A stretch of 64,000 nt of DNA from DATKWD01 sp963704815 (GTDB taxonomy: Bacteria > Actinomycetota > Acidimicrobiia > Acidimicrobiales > Salinilacustritrichaceae): assembly GCA_963704815.1 (NCBI GenBank), contig CAVPHU010000004.1, positions 15,449 through 79,448 of the forward strand, given 5' to 3'. The position numbers were made by a program, and so were the translations under genes. The first letter of the stretch is position 1. Each line of letters starts with the position of its first letter. Under the pieces are notes generated by a model. It was not told the origin of the DNA. It saw nothing but the letters and a program-made list of their open reading frames with translations, and searched no databases. Shown here piece by piece: positions 16,846-25,650 of the stretch.

Positions 16846-18450
16846 ATGTTGAAGGCCGTCGATCTCCTCGTCGAAGTGGCCGGCGTTCCCGTGGTGAACG
16901 GCGGCAGCTTCGAGGTGCGCGCCCGCCAGACGGTGGGCCTGGTGGGCCGGAACGGCGCCGGCAAGACGTCGATGCTCAAGGTGCTCGCCGGCGAGATGCC
17001 GCCGGCCAAGGGATCGGTCACGATCACCGGCGGCCTCGGCTATCTGCCGCAGGACCCCAAGGTCGACGACGTCGGCCGCACGGCGCTGACCCATGTGCTC
17101 TCCGGACGAGGCTTCGACGAGGAGATGGTGCGCATCGAGAAGCTCCGGCTGGCCCTCGAGGAAGACCCGTCCGAGGCCAACATCGCCAAGTTCAGCCGGG
17201 CGCAGGAGCGGTTCGAGATCGCCGGCGGCTACGCCGCCGACAGTGAGGTCCGCCGCCTGGCCAATGGTCTCGGGCTCGCCGACGACCGGCTCGAGCTCCC
17301 GGTGTCGGCCCTGTCCGGCGGCGAGCGCCGGCGGGTCGAGCTGGCGCGCATCCTGTTCGCCGGCTCCGACGTGCTGCTCCTCGACGAGCCGACCAACCAC
17401 CTCGACGTCGACGCCAAGGAGTGGCTGCTCGACTTCATCCGCGCCTACTCGGGCGCGCTCGTGGTCATCAGCCACGATCTCGAACTGCTCGACGAGGCGA
17501 TCACGCGCATCATCCATCTCGAGCGACCCGACGATCTGGGTGCCGGCACCCTCACCGAGTACAAGGGCACCTACAGCCAGTACCTGAAGTCGCGGGTGCT
17601 CGACGAGCAACGGCTGACCAAGGTGGCGACCCAGCAGGCCAACGAGATCACCCGGCTCAGCACCCTGGCCGACTCGATGCGGGGCCAGACGGCGACCCGG
17701 GCTCGCAAAGCGAAGAGCCTCGACACGCGGGTGGCCAAGATGGAGGAACGGCGCATCGATGCGCCGAAGGCCGTGAAGTCGGTCAAGGTCACGTTCCCTG
17801 ACCCGCCCCACTGCGGGCGGACCGTCGTCGAGGCCAAGGGGTTGGCCAAGAGCTATGGAGACCTCGAAGTCTTCCGCGACGTCGACTTCGACCTCGGACG
17901 AGGCGAGCGGCTGCTCGTTCTCGGGCTCAACGGGGCCGGCAAGACGTCGCTGCTCCGGATCCTCGCGGGCGAGATAGAGGCCGACACTGGAACCGTGGAG
18001 TGGGGTCACCAGGTGTCGCCCGGGTACTTCGCCCAGGAACACGAGATCCTCGACGACGACCGCAACCTGATCGATCAGCTGCGAGGAGCCGCCCCCAACG
18101 TCGACGACATGACCCTGCGAGCCATGCTCGGCGGCTTCGGCCTGGTCGGCGACAAGGTGTTCCAGGAAGCCGGCACGCTGTCGGGAGGCGAGAAGACCAA
18201 GCTCGCCCTCACTCTGCTCGTCGCCGGGAAGCACAACGTGCTCCTGCTCGACGAGCCGACCAACAACCTCGATCCGCCTTCACGCGATGCTGCGGCCCTG
18301 TCGCTGGCTGCGTGGAAAGGGGCCGTGATCCTGGTCAGTCACGACACCGACTTCGTGTCACACCTCGCGCTCGACAAGGTGCTGATCATGCCCGAGGGCG
18401 ACATCGACTACTGGCGCGACGACCACATGGATCTGGTCGAGCTCGCCTGA
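16846..18450 (+). CDS. ABC-F family ATPase
   Basis: 534 residues with two ATP-binding cassettes in one chain and no membrane helices. Cassette 1: Walker A GRNGAGKTS, signature LSGGERRRVELARI, Walker B VLLLDEPTNHLDV. Cassette 2: Walker A GLNGAGKTS, signature LSGGEKTKLALTLL, Walker B VLLLDEPTNNLD. The linker between them (about residues 245-320) is rich in Arg/Lys and probably helical. ABC-F proteins act on the ribosome as translation factors or antibiotic-resistance proteins. The closest described type is uncertain; it lacks cues for a specific resistance class. Confidence 0.92.
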   Translation: MLKAVDLLVEVAGVPVVNGGSFEVRARQTVGLVGRNGAGKTSMLKVLAGEMPPAKGSVTITGGLGYLPQDPKVDDVGRTALTHVLSGRGFDEEMVRIEKLRLALEEDPSEANIAKFSRAQERFEIAGGYAADSEVRRLANGLGLADDRLELPVSALSGGERRRVELARILFAGSDVLLLDEPTNHLDVDAKEWLLDFIRAYSGALVVISHDLELLDEAITRIIHLERPDDLGAGTLTEYKGTYSQYLKSRVLDEQRLTKVATQQANEITRLSTLADSMRGQTATRARKAKSLDTRVAKMEERRIDAPKAVKSVKVTFPDPPHCGRTVVEAKGLAKSYGDLEVFRDVDFDLGRGERLLVLGLNGAGKTSLLRILAGEIEADTGTVEWGHQVSPGYFAQEHEILDDDRNLIDQLRGAAPNVDDMTLRAMLGGFGLVGDKVFQEAGTLSGGEKTKLALTLLVAGKHNVLLLDEPTNNLDPPSRDAAALSLAAWKGAVILVSHDTDFVSHLALDKVLIMPEGDIDYWRDDHMDLVELA

Positions 18451-18466
18451 CCCGGTCGGGTTGCGG

Positions 18467-19315
18467 TCAGAGACCGACCAGGTCGGCCGACCTCTCCCAC
18501 AGGCGGGCGGCCGCCTCGTCGTCGGTGGCCCGAGCCTTGAGCTTGTCGTCGGCCGGTTCGGACTTCACGAAGTACGAGCCGTTGGTCGTCGCGAACTCGG
18601 ACGAGGTGGCCGCAGCGAGGCTCGTGAGGGCGCCCTGCTCCGGCGTCAGGAACGCCAACCCGAGCAGCCAGCTGACCGGTTTGGGCGGGCTGCCGAGGTT
18701 GGTGTGCACCGCTCCGGGGTGCACCGAGTTGGCCGTCACGCCGGTGCCGTCGATCCGTCGTGCCAGTTCGCGGGTGAACAGGATGTTCATCAGCTTGGTC
18801 TCGCCGTACCGAGGGAAGCCCAGGAAGCCGTAGCCACGAGTCGCTTGGAAGTCATCGAGGTCGAGACCACGGCCGAACTTGTGCGCCTCCGACGCCACGG
18901 TGACGATGCGAGACGGTGCACTGTCCCGCATCAATGGCCGCAGGAGGTTCGAGAGCAGGAACGGGCCGAGGTGGTTGACCGCCAACATCATGTCGTTGCC
19001 CTCGACGGTCTTGGCCCGCTTGCGAATCGCGATCGCGGCGTTGTTGACCAGGACGTTGACATGGTCGAACCGCGATCCGATCTCGTCGGCGGCCCGCCTG
19101 ACGTCCGCCATCACGCCCAGGTCGGCGACCACGATGGAGAAGTAGGCATCGGACACCGAGTCCGACAGATCGTCTCTGGCCGCCGCCGCACGCTCGGCGT
19201 TCCGACACAACATGACCACGTCGTATCCGAGTCGTCCCAGCCCCCGTGCGGTCTCGAGACCGATCCCCGAGTTCGCTCCGGTGACCACGGCAACCCGGGA
19301 CTTCGAAACGGACAT
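18467..19315 (-). CDS. Short-chain dehydrogenase (retinol-dehydrogenase-like)
   Basis: 282 residues. A classical SDR Rossmann fold: cofactor motif TGANSGIG near the N-terminus, LVNNAAIAI, and the catalytic Ser (VTVASEAH) with YGETK (Tyr-x3-Lys). The overall pattern (VVMLCRN, LLRPLM, SVHPGAVHTNL) is that of the actinobacterial retinol/WW-domain oxidoreductase-like group that uses NADP(H). The substrate is unknown. The stop faces the ABC-F stop 17 bp away. Confidence 0.9.
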   Translation of the reverse strand: MSVSKSRVAVVTGANSGIGLETARGLGRLGYDVVMLCRNAERAAAARDDLSDSVSDAYFSIVVADLGVMADVRRAADEIGSRFDHVNVLVNNAAIAIRKRAKTVEGNDMMLAVNHLGPFLLSNLLRPLMRDSAPSRIVTVASEAHKFGRGLDLDDFQATRGYGFLGFPRYGETKLMNILFTRELARRIDGTGVTANSVHPGAVHTNLGSPPKPVSWLLGLAFLTPEQGALTSLAAATSSEFATTNGSYFVKSEPADDKLKARATDDEAAARLWERSADLVGL

Positions 19316-19340
19316 TGCCGAGTCTCGCAGACGGACCGCT

Positions 19341-19380
19341 ATGACGACCTGTTCTGCGTGATGACGACGTGTTCTGCGTG
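19341..19380. repeat. Two tandem 20-bp copies upstream of the SDR gene
   Basis: ATGACGACCTGTTCTGCGTG (19341-19360) is repeated immediately at 19361-19380 with one substitution. It lies 26 bp upstream of the SDR start, in the gap between that gene and yjbQ. It may be a duplicated regulatory site or simple slippage. Confidence 0.6.
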
Positions 19381-19432
19381 CGGCACCCCGGCATGACCGC
19401 CACCGCGAGCGTGACCGAGGAGCCCGGACCCG

Positions 19433-19834
19433 TCAGCCCTCGATCAGGCGCAAGCTGACCGTGCGCCGGGGATTGTCACGATTCCGGTCGACGAGGACGA
19501 TGCTCTGCCACGTGCCGAGTTCGAGGCGGCCGTCGGCGACCGGGATCGTGATCGACGGAGCCACCAGCACCGGCAGGACGTGGTCGGAGCCGTGCCCCGG
19601 CGAGCCGTGGCGATGCACGTAGCGGTCGTCGCGCGGGAGCAGCCGATCGAGAAGTTCGTCGACATCGGGCTCGGTTCCGGCGCCCGTCTCGAACAGGGCC
19701 ACGCCCGCGGTCGCATGCGGAACGAACACACACAGCAGGCCGTCACCCCGACCAGCGATGAACGCCGCGACCTCGTCGGTGAGGTCGATCAGCTCGCGTT
19801 CGGCGGTGTCGATGACGAGGTCGTGGCGGAGCAT
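19433..19834 (-). CDS. YjbQ/UPF0047 family protein
   Basis: 133 residues. The conserved features LLCVFVPHATAGVALFE, RYVHRHGSPGHGSDHVLPVL and GTWQSIVLVD are those of the YjbQ family, trimeric proteins reported to have weak thiamine-phosphate synthase activity and whose main role is unclear. Its ATG overlaps the stop of the upstream SnoaL-like gene (ATGA), so the two are probably co-translated. Confidence 0.88.
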   Translation of the reverse strand: MLRHDLVIDTAERELIDLTDEVAAFIAGRGDGLLCVFVPHATAGVALFETGAGTEPDVDELLDRLLPRDDRYVHRHGSPGHGSDHVLPVLVAPSITIPVADGRLELGTWQSIVLVDRNRDNPRRTVSLRLIEG

Positions 19835-20286
19835 CAGGTCTCGAAGATGTCGAGGTGGATGGCGGCGTCGGCGGTGCGGGCCAGGGTTCGATAGCGCCGC
19901 TCGGTGAACCACCACCGGCCGTCGATGCGACCGAAGGTGTCGTCGTACCGCCCATAGACCTGACTGAAGGTGTCGCCGACTTGGCGGATCTCGGTCATGA
20001 ACATGCGGCTGGTCGCTCGGTGCTCTGCCACGAACTCGATGCGGGCGTTGAGGATCTGGAACACGAAGAAGTCGAAGGCCCCGACGGCTGGGCCCACGAA
20101 CCGGGCGAAGGCCGCCGTGCCGGCCACCTCGAGGTGGTCGCCGCCGGCCTTGGCGATGGTGATCGACACGTCGGGATCGAACAAGTCGTCGAGCTCGTCC
20201 CACTCGCTACGACACACGACGTCGGCGTAGGCATCGAGCAGGCGACGGATGGCCACGTGGTCGTCTCCCCGACTCAACGGTGCCAC
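19834..20286 (-). CDS. SnoaL/NTF2-like protein
   Basis: 150 residues, GTG start. NTF2-like cone fold with the pattern AIRRLLDAYADVVCRSEWDE, LFDPDVSITI, ARIEFVAEHRATSRMFMTEI and GRWWFTERRYRTL. Members include polyketide cyclases, dehydratases and isomerases; catalytic residues cannot be assigned. It overlaps yjbQ by four bases. Confidence 0.75.
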   Translation of the reverse strand: MAPLSRGDDHVAIRRLLDAYADVVCRSEWDELDDLFDPDVSITIAKAGGDHLEVAGTAAFARFVGPAVGAFDFFVFQILNARIEFVAEHRATSRMFMTEIRQVGDTFSQVYGRYDDTFGRIDGRWWFTERRYRTLARTADAAIHLDIFET

Positions 20287-20328
20287 CCGCGCGGCGCAAC
20301 CCAGCCGGCACCCAACCCACCGACCTTC

Positions 20329-20372
20329 GTACGGTTTGGACCACCTGGTGGCTTGAACCGGACAAGGATCGG
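20329..20372. repeat. GAACCGGAC hairpin element, copy A
   Basis: ACGGTTTGG (from 20331) and TTGAACCGGACAAGGATC form imperfect arms around CCACCTGGTGG. This is one of four related elements (others near 27425, 43111, 47223), all placed just beyond the 3' end of a minus-strand gene, here the M20 peptidase. Confidence 0.65.
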
Positions 20373-20407
20373 GGCTTGGTCCTCGGCGTGGGTCGTGTTC
20401 GGCGAGT

Positions 20408-21754
20408 TCATGGGCCGAGGAGGTCGGTGACGACGTCGAGCCAGAACTGGGTGGTGAGGCCGAGGGAGGTGACGTCGATGCGTTCGTCGTTGCCGTGGAA
20501 GCGGCTGGCGAAGTCGGCGCCGCTGACCGACGGGCTCAGCAGTCCCGCACCGTAGGCCGTTGCGCCGAGCTCTCGATGGACCCGAGCATCGGTGAAGCCG
20601 ACGCCGAATCCGGCCGACAACTCGGTCTCGGGGAACGGCTTGGCCACCGCCTTCTGCATGCTGTCCCACAGGGGCGTGTCGATCCGGCTGATGCTGGCCG
20701 GATCGTCCATGAGGATCTCGATCTCGACGTGATCGGCCAGATCGCCGAGGGCCTCGCGCAGGTGCGCCTCGACCTCGTCGGTGCTGTCGCCCGGCATCGT
20801 GCGCACGTCGACGTCGATCGTCACGGTGTCGGGCACCACGTTGGTCTTGGTCTGGCTGGTCGTGACGTTGGGCGAGAACGTCGTGTGGGTGCACGAGTAG
20901 AGGAATGGCGCCCCCATCTCCTTGGGAAGTGCGTCGACGAATGCCTCGACCTCGGCGGGGTCCATGAGCAGATCGCTGGTGTCGTCGTCGAGGCCCAGGC
21001 CGTTGACCACGTTGCGCCACAGTTCGTGCAGGCGAGGGGCCGGCCGGTAGCCGGCGATGCGCTCGATGGCCGCCGCGGCCTTGACGAGTGCGTTGTCGCT
21101 CTTGAACGGCATCGATCCGTGGCCCGGCGTGCCGCGGAACGTGAGGCGCCGCCACGCGACCCCCTTCTCGCCGGTCGAGATGTTGACCGTCGGGGTCGTG
21201 CCGCGGCCATGCAGCCCACCGTTCTCGGTGAGCACGTAGTCGGTGGTGATGACCTCGGGGTGGTGCTCGGCCATCCAGCGAGCGCCGTAGGCACTGCCCG
21301 CTTCCTCGTCGGCCACGCCGAAGAAGACCAGGTCGCCGGCCGGCCTGAATCCGGTGGCGGCCAGATGCCGGAAGGTGACGGCCATCGAGGCCGTGAGGTT
21401 CAACATGTCGACCGCACCCCGCCCCCAGATCTCACCGTCGATGAGCTCGCCGGCGAAGGGATCCTCGCGCCACCCCGCGGCGTTGACCGGCACGACATCG
21501 GTGTGGCCGTTGAGACACAAGCTCGGCGCATCGGGGTCGTGGCCCTCGAGCCGGGCGACGAGATTCGTCCGGCCCGGCGCGGCCTCGTAGGTCTCGACGT
21601 CGATGCCCGCACCGTCGAAGAAGTCGATCAGCGTCTGCGCGTTGCGCTGCTCATGGCCCGAGTCCTCGATGCCTTCGTTCACACAGGCGTTGCGGATCAT
21701 GGCTTGGAGCAGGTCGACGGTCTGATCGGTCCGGGCCATCTGCTCCGACGCCAT
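20408..21754 (-). CDS. M20-family metallopeptidase/deacylase
   Basis: 448 residues from ATG 21754. M20 metal-binding motifs are present: LCLNGHTDVVPV (His, Asp of SxGHxDVVP type), WGRGAVDMLN (bridging Asp), VADEEAGSAYGA (catalytic Glu and metal Glu) and a C-terminal His region (SRFHGNDERI). The inserted dimerisation domain is visible (GVAWRRLTFRGTPGHGSMP). Substrates of this group include acyl-amino acids and dipeptides. The hairpin element copy A lies beyond its stop. Confidence 0.92.
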   Translation of the reverse strand: MASEQMARTDQTVDLLQAMIRNACVNEGIEDSGHEQRNAQTLIDFFDGAGIDVETYEAAPGRTNLVARLEGHDPDAPSLCLNGHTDVVPVNAAGWREDPFAGELIDGEIWGRGAVDMLNLTASMAVTFRHLAATGFRPAGDLVFFGVADEEAGSAYGARWMAEHHPEVITTDYVLTENGGLHGRGTTPTVNISTGEKGVAWRRLTFRGTPGHGSMPFKSDNALVKAAAAIERIAGYRPAPRLHELWRNVVNGLGLDDDTSDLLMDPAEVEAFVDALPKEMGAPFLYSCTHTTFSPNVTTSQTKTNVVPDTVTIDVDVRTMPGDSTDEVEAHLREALGDLADHVEIEILMDDPASISRIDTPLWDSMQKAVAKPFPETELSAGFGVGFTDARVHRELGATAYGAGLLSPSVSGADFASRFHGNDERIDVTSLGLTTQFWLDVVTDLLGP

Positions 21755-21764
21755 GTTCACCCGC

Positions 21765-22058
21765 TCAGCGTCGCATGAGTCGGCCGACGGCGCCCATGAG
21801 CTCCTCGACCTGCTCGTCGGGATCGGTGGGGCCACCGCCACCACCGATGAGGCAGTGCCGTGCGTGGTCGTCGAGCACGCCGAGGGCCACCTTGTCGAGG
21901 GCGGCCCGAGCGGCCGCGATCTGGGCCAGCACGTCCATGCAGTAGCGCTCCTCCTCGACCATCTTGTTGACGCCTCGGACCTGACCCTCGATGCGGGCCA
22001 GGCGCGCCTGGAGCTGTTCTTTGGTTGCCGAGTACCCACGGGCCATGTCGACCACCAT
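21765..22058 (-). CDS. csoR: CsoR-type copper-sensing repressor
   Basis: 97 residues. The start at ATG 22058 is preferred because GGAGGGGGG lies just upstream; a second ATG is at 22046. The CsoR/RcnR helical fold is clear (KEQLQARLARIEGQVRGVNK) with the Cu(I) ligands Cys40 (RYCMDVL), His65 and Cys69 (DHARHC). It binds DNA when copper-free and releases it when Cu(I) is bound. It is divergent from copZ-copA with a palindrome beside copZ and a half-matching one at its own start, so it probably controls both units. Confidence 0.93.
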   Translation of the reverse strand: MVVDMARGYSATKEQLQARLARIEGQVRGVNKMVEEERYCMDVLAQIAAARAALDKVALGVLDDHARHCLIGGGGGPTDPDEQVEELMGAVGRLMRR

Positions 22059-22073
22059 ACCCCCCTCCGGTAT
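22057..22073. promoter_or_regulatory. Second, imperfect CsoR-type site at the csoR start
   Basis: ATACC and GGTAT arms face each other over a C-rich centre. The site overlaps the csoR ribosome-binding region, which fits autoregulation. It is weaker than the site at 22161. Confidence 0.4.
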
Positions 22074-22160
22074 TACACCCGCCCAACCGCCATTTCTTCG
22101 GCAGGTCGGACCTTCTGATGGCCGGTTCGCGACCGAGAAGCGACATCGCGGTTGTGCCCC

Positions 22161-22177
22161 ATACCCCATAGGGGTAT
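22161..22177. promoter_or_regulatory. CsoR operator
   Basis: ATACCCCATAGGGGTAT is a perfect 7+3+7 palindrome, the TACCC...GGGTA pattern known for CsoR sites. It lies 9 bp upstream of the copZ start. Confidence 0.8.
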
Positions 22178-22186
22178 CGTCGACCC

Positions 22187-22399
22187 ATGGCCGTCACCAC
22201 CACCCGTCCCGTTCTCGGCATGTCGTGTGACCACTGCGTCAACGCCGTGACCGCCGAGGTCGGGGCGATCGAGGGGGTCAGGTCCGTCGACGTCGATCTC
22301 GGCCGCGGCTTGGTCACCGTCGTCAGCGACGGCGATCTTGCGGACGAGGCCTTCGCGGCGGCGATCGACGAGGCCGGGTTCGAGGTCGGCCCGACATGA
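22187..22399 (+). CDS. copZ: Copper chaperone CopZ-like HMA protein
   Basis: 70 residues, a single heavy-metal-associated domain. The Cu(I)-binding motif is GMSCDHC (Cys14, Cys17); VRSVDVDLGRGLVTV and IDEAGFEV are typical of the fold. It carries cytosolic Cu(I) to the ATPase or the repressor. Its stop overlaps the copA start (ATGA). Confidence 0.93.
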   Translation: MAVTTTRPVLGMSCDHCVNAVTAEVGAIEGVRSVDVDLGRGLVTVVSDGDLADEAFAAAIDEAGFEVGPT

Positions 22400-24639
22400 G
22401 GACGACCCGTGAGGTCGACCTCGCCGTCACGGGCATGACCTGCGCCTCGTGCGCGGCACGCATCGAGAAGAAGCTCAACAAGATCGACGGCGTCGAGGCG
22501 ACCGTCAACTACGCCACCGAAGCCGCCAAGGTCGCGGTCCCCGATGGCGTCGACGAAGACCTGCTCCTGTCGACCATCGACGGCATGGGCTACGCGGCCA
22601 CCGTCGCCCGACCGCCTTCGGCGCCCCCACCCGGCCCGACGGGTGCGCACGACCAGCCAGAGCCGACCATCGACGACGAGACGCTGACGCTCCGCAACCG
22701 GGTGCTCATCTCGGCCGCGCTCACCCTTCCGGTGGTGGCGATGTCGATGATTCCGGCGCTCCAGTTCGACAACTGGCAGTGGCTGGCCCTCACCCTCGCC
22801 TCGCCCGTCGTCGTCTGGGGCGCCTGGCCATTCCACCGGGCGACCTGGTTGAACCTCCGCCACGGCACGGCCACCATGGACACGCTGATCTCGGTCGGCA
22901 CGGTCAGTGCGTACCTCTGGTCGCTGTACGCCCTCTTCTTCGGTGACGCCGGCGTCACCGGCATGACCATGGACATGTCGTTCACCATCGAACGCTCGCA
23001 CGGCAGCTCGGAGATCTACCTCGAGGTGGCGTCGGCGGTCACGGTGTTCATCCTCGCCGGGCGTTGGTTCGAGGCCCGGGCGAAGCGGCAGTCGGGTGCC
23101 GCCCTCCGGGCGCTTCTGGATCTGGGAGCCAAGGAGGCCGTGGTGGTGCGTGACGGTCGAGAGATCTCCGTGCCCACCGATGAGCTCCAGGTCGGCGATC
23201 GGTTCGTGGTCCGTCCCGGAGAGAAGATCGCCACCGACGGTGCGGTCGTCGAGGGGAGCTCGGCGATCGACGCCTCGCTGCTCACCGGCGAGAGCGTCCC
23301 GGTCGAAGTCGGCCCCGGCGACGGCGTCACGGGCGCAACCGTCAACGCCGGCGGGCGACTGGTGGTCGAGGCCACTCGGGTCGGTGCCGACACCCAGTTG
23401 GCGCAGATCGCCAAGCTGGTCACCGACGCCCAGTCGGGGAAGGCTCCGGTCCAGCGCCTGGCCGATCGGGTTTCGGCGGTCTTCGTCCCGATCGTGATCG
23501 TGCTCGCCCTCGCGACGCTGTTCACGTGGCTGGCGCTGGGCGAGGGAGCCTCGGCCGCCTTCACCGCAGCGGTGGCCGTGTTGATCATCGCCTGCCCGTG
23601 CGCCCTCGGCCTGGCCACACCGACCGCGCTGCTGGTCGGAACCGGCCGCGGCGCGCAGCTCGGCATCCTCATCAAGGGACCCGAGGTGCTCGAGTCGACC
23701 CGGCGCATCGACACCGTGGTCCTCGACAAGACCGGCACCGTGACCAGCGGCAAGATGTCGCTCGTCGGCGTCGTCACCGACGGCGTCGACGAGGACGAGG
23801 CGCTCCGCCTCGCAGGCGCCGTCGAGCACGCCAGCGAGCACCCGATCGCCGCCGCCATCGCCGACGCGGCGAGAGTGAGCGTGGGTGCGTTGCCGAAGGT
23901 CGACGGCTTCGCCAGCACCCAGGGCCTCGGGGTCCGGGGGATGGTCGACGGAGTCGCCGTCGCGGTCGGTCGTGAACAGTTCCTGGCCGACTGGGGTCTT
24001 CACCCCTCACCGGCCCTGGCCCACGCGAAGGCAGCAGCCGAAAACGCCGGTCACACTCCGGTGCTCGCCGGGTGGGACGGACAGATGCGGGCCGTCCTCG
24101 TGGTCGCCGACACGGTCAAGGACTCATCGGCCGAAGCGGTCGCGAGCATCTGCGACCTCGGCCTCGAACCAATTCTCCTCACCGGTGACAACCGGGCGTC
24201 GGCCGAGACGGTGGCGGCCGAGGTGGGCATCGACACCGTCATCGCCGAGGTGCTGCCGTCGGCCAAGCTCGAGGAGATCCGCCGTCTCCAGGACGAGGGC
24301 AGGGTCGTCGCCATGGTCGGCGACGGCGTCAACGATGCGGCGGCGCTCGCCCGAGCCGACCTCGGGCTCGCCATGGGCACCGGCACCGATGCGGCCATCG
24401 AGGCCAGCGACATCACGCTCGTTCGAGGCGACCTCCGATCGGTGCCCGACGCCATTCGCCTCTCGCGCCGCACACTCGCCACCATCAAGGGCAACCTGTT
24501 CTGGGCATTCGCCTACAACGTGGCGGCCCTCCCCCTCGCCGCCCTCGGGCTCCTCAATCCGCTCATCGCCGGCGCCGCGATGGCGTTCTCGAGCGTGTTC
24601 GTGGTCAGCAACAGCCTCCGCCTCCGCCGGTTCACCTGA
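22396..24639 (+). CDS. copA: Cu(I)-exporting P1B-type ATPase CopA
   Basis: 747 residues. One N-terminal HMA domain (GMTCASC, Cys16/Cys19), eight predicted membrane helices, the transport motif CPC (Cys400-Pro-Cys402), phosphorylation Asp444 in DKTGT, SEHPIAAAIA (HP motif), TGDNRAS and GDGVNDAAAL. It pumps Cu(I) out of the cytosol. The downstream gap to 24789 has a possible hairpin (CGGCTC...GAGCCG) but no T-run. Confidence 0.95.
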   Translation: MRTTREVDLAVTGMTCASCAARIEKKLNKIDGVEATVNYATEAAKVAVPDGVDEDLLLSTIDGMGYAATVARPPSAPPPGPTGAHDQPEPTIDDETLTLRNRVLISAALTLPVVAMSMIPALQFDNWQWLALTLASPVVVWGAWPFHRATWLNLRHGTATMDTLISVGTVSAYLWSLYALFFGDAGVTGMTMDMSFTIERSHGSSEIYLEVASAVTVFILAGRWFEARAKRQSGAALRALLDLGAKEAVVVRDGREISVPTDELQVGDRFVVRPGEKIATDGAVVEGSSAIDASLLTGESVPVEVGPGDGVTGATVNAGGRLVVEATRVGADTQLAQIAKLVTDAQSGKAPVQRLADRVSAVFVPIVIVLALATLFTWLALGEGASAAFTAAVAVLIIACPCALGLATPTALLVGTGRGAQLGILIKGPEVLESTRRIDTVVLDKTGTVTSGKMSLVGVVTDGVDEDEALRLAGAVEHASEHPIAAAIADAARVSVGALPKVDGFASTQGLGVRGMVDGVAVAVGREQFLADWGLHPSPALAHAKAAAENAGHTPVLAGWDGQMRAVLVVADTVKDSSAEAVASICDLGLEPILLTGDNRASAETVAAEVGIDTVIAEVLPSAKLEEIRRLQDEGRVVAMVGDGVNDAAALARADLGLAMGTGTDAAIEASDITLVRGDLRSVPDAIRLSRRTLATIKGNLFWAFAYNVAALPLAALGLLNPLIAGAAMAFSSVFVVSNSLRLRRFT

Positions 24640-24789
24640 GGGGCACCGCCGGCTGATCCGGCTCGCTCCGAAGACCTCGTCGGAAGACCGGAGCCGACGC
24701 CCACGCGTTCGTGGTCGGGATCACGTCGTCGAGCGAAGAGGCACCCCTTGCCCGCGAGCGATGGCCTCGCGCCGGGAGCGCATGACGGA

Positions 24790-25650
24790 TCAGGGCTGCA
24801 GCAACGCACCCAGCCGGCGACTGCCGACGGTCACGCCGACGACGACCATGGCGAGCAGATAGACGACGTTGACGACCAGGCTCGCATCGAGCTGCCCGAG
24901 CGTGAGCGCCCGGCAGAGTTCGACGCCCTGATAGAGCGGTGTCCACTCCACGAAGGTCCGAACACCGGCCGGGTACTGGGTGACGGGGAAGAACGTCGCC
25001 GAGAACAGGAAGAGCGGGATGACGGCGAGGTTGATGTAGTCGAAGTCGACGTAGCTGCGCATGTAGGTCGATGCCGCCAGGCCGACCGCTCCGAACCCCG
25101 CGCCGATCAGGACCGTCACCGGAAGCACGAACACTGCCAGCGGCGACTCGACGTAGCCCAGCACCGTCATGGTCGCGAGGAAGACCGTCGACGCCAGGAG
25201 TCCCCGCAGGAGGGCGAACAGGATCTCGCCCGTCGCCGTGTCGGTCGGCGTGAGGGGCGTCGAGAGGATGCCGTCGTAGGTCTTCATGTACTTGAACTTG
25301 ATGAAGAAGTTGAACGTCGACTCGAAGATCGCACCGTTCATCGCAGCCGCCGCGAGCAGTCCGGGTGCGACGAAGGACTCGTACGAGACCAGTTCGCCGT
25401 TCGGGCCGGGCAGGTCGCCGACCAGGGCGCCGACGCCGATGCCGATGGACAGCAGGAACAGCACCGGTTCGACCAGCGCGGCGACCAGGACGAGGGCCCG
25501 GCGCCGGTACGCCAGAGCGTTGCGCTCGACGATGCGCCAGGTACGACCGAAGACGATCGGCGGCAGGATCCGAAGCCGGGGCCAGTGGGAGGCCACGGGT
25601 TCCTGATGACCATCCGGCCGTCGTTCGCTCGACGACGTGTCGACGCTCAT
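24790..25650 (-). CDS. ABC-2 type exporter permease (NodJ/DrrB-like)
   Basis: 286 residues with six predicted helices, among them LVLVAALVEPVLFLLSIGIG, FVLPVTVLIGAGFGAVGLAA, LAVIPLFLFSATFFPV and NVVYLLAMVVVGVTVGSRRL. The N-terminal cytosolic part has WRIVERNALAYRR; the EPVLFLLSIGIGVGALV pattern is NodJ-like. The ATG overlaps the stop of the second permease gene, giving an ATPase-permease-permease operon. Transported substrate unknown (drug, lipid or glycolipid). Confidence 0.88.
   Translation of the reverse strand: MSVDTSSSERRPDGHQEPVASHWPRLRILPPIVFGRTWRIVERNALAYRRRALVLVAALVEPVLFLLSIGIGVGALVGDLPGPNGELVSYESFVAPGLLAAAAMNGAIFESTFNFFIKFKYMKTYDGILSTPLTPTDTATGEILFALLRGLLASTVFLATMTVLGYVESPLAVFVLPVTVLIGAGFGAVGLAASTYMRSYVDFDYINLAVIPLFLFSATFFPVTQYPAGVRTFVEWTPLYQGVELCRALTLGQLDASLVVNVVYLLAMVVVGVTVGSRRLGALLQP

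Noticed and set aside
21757..24003. 748-codon minus-strand frame opposite copA
   Set aside because: copA on the plus strand has all P-type ATPase motifs; the antisense frame is His/Arg/Gly/Asp-rich shadow with no domain.
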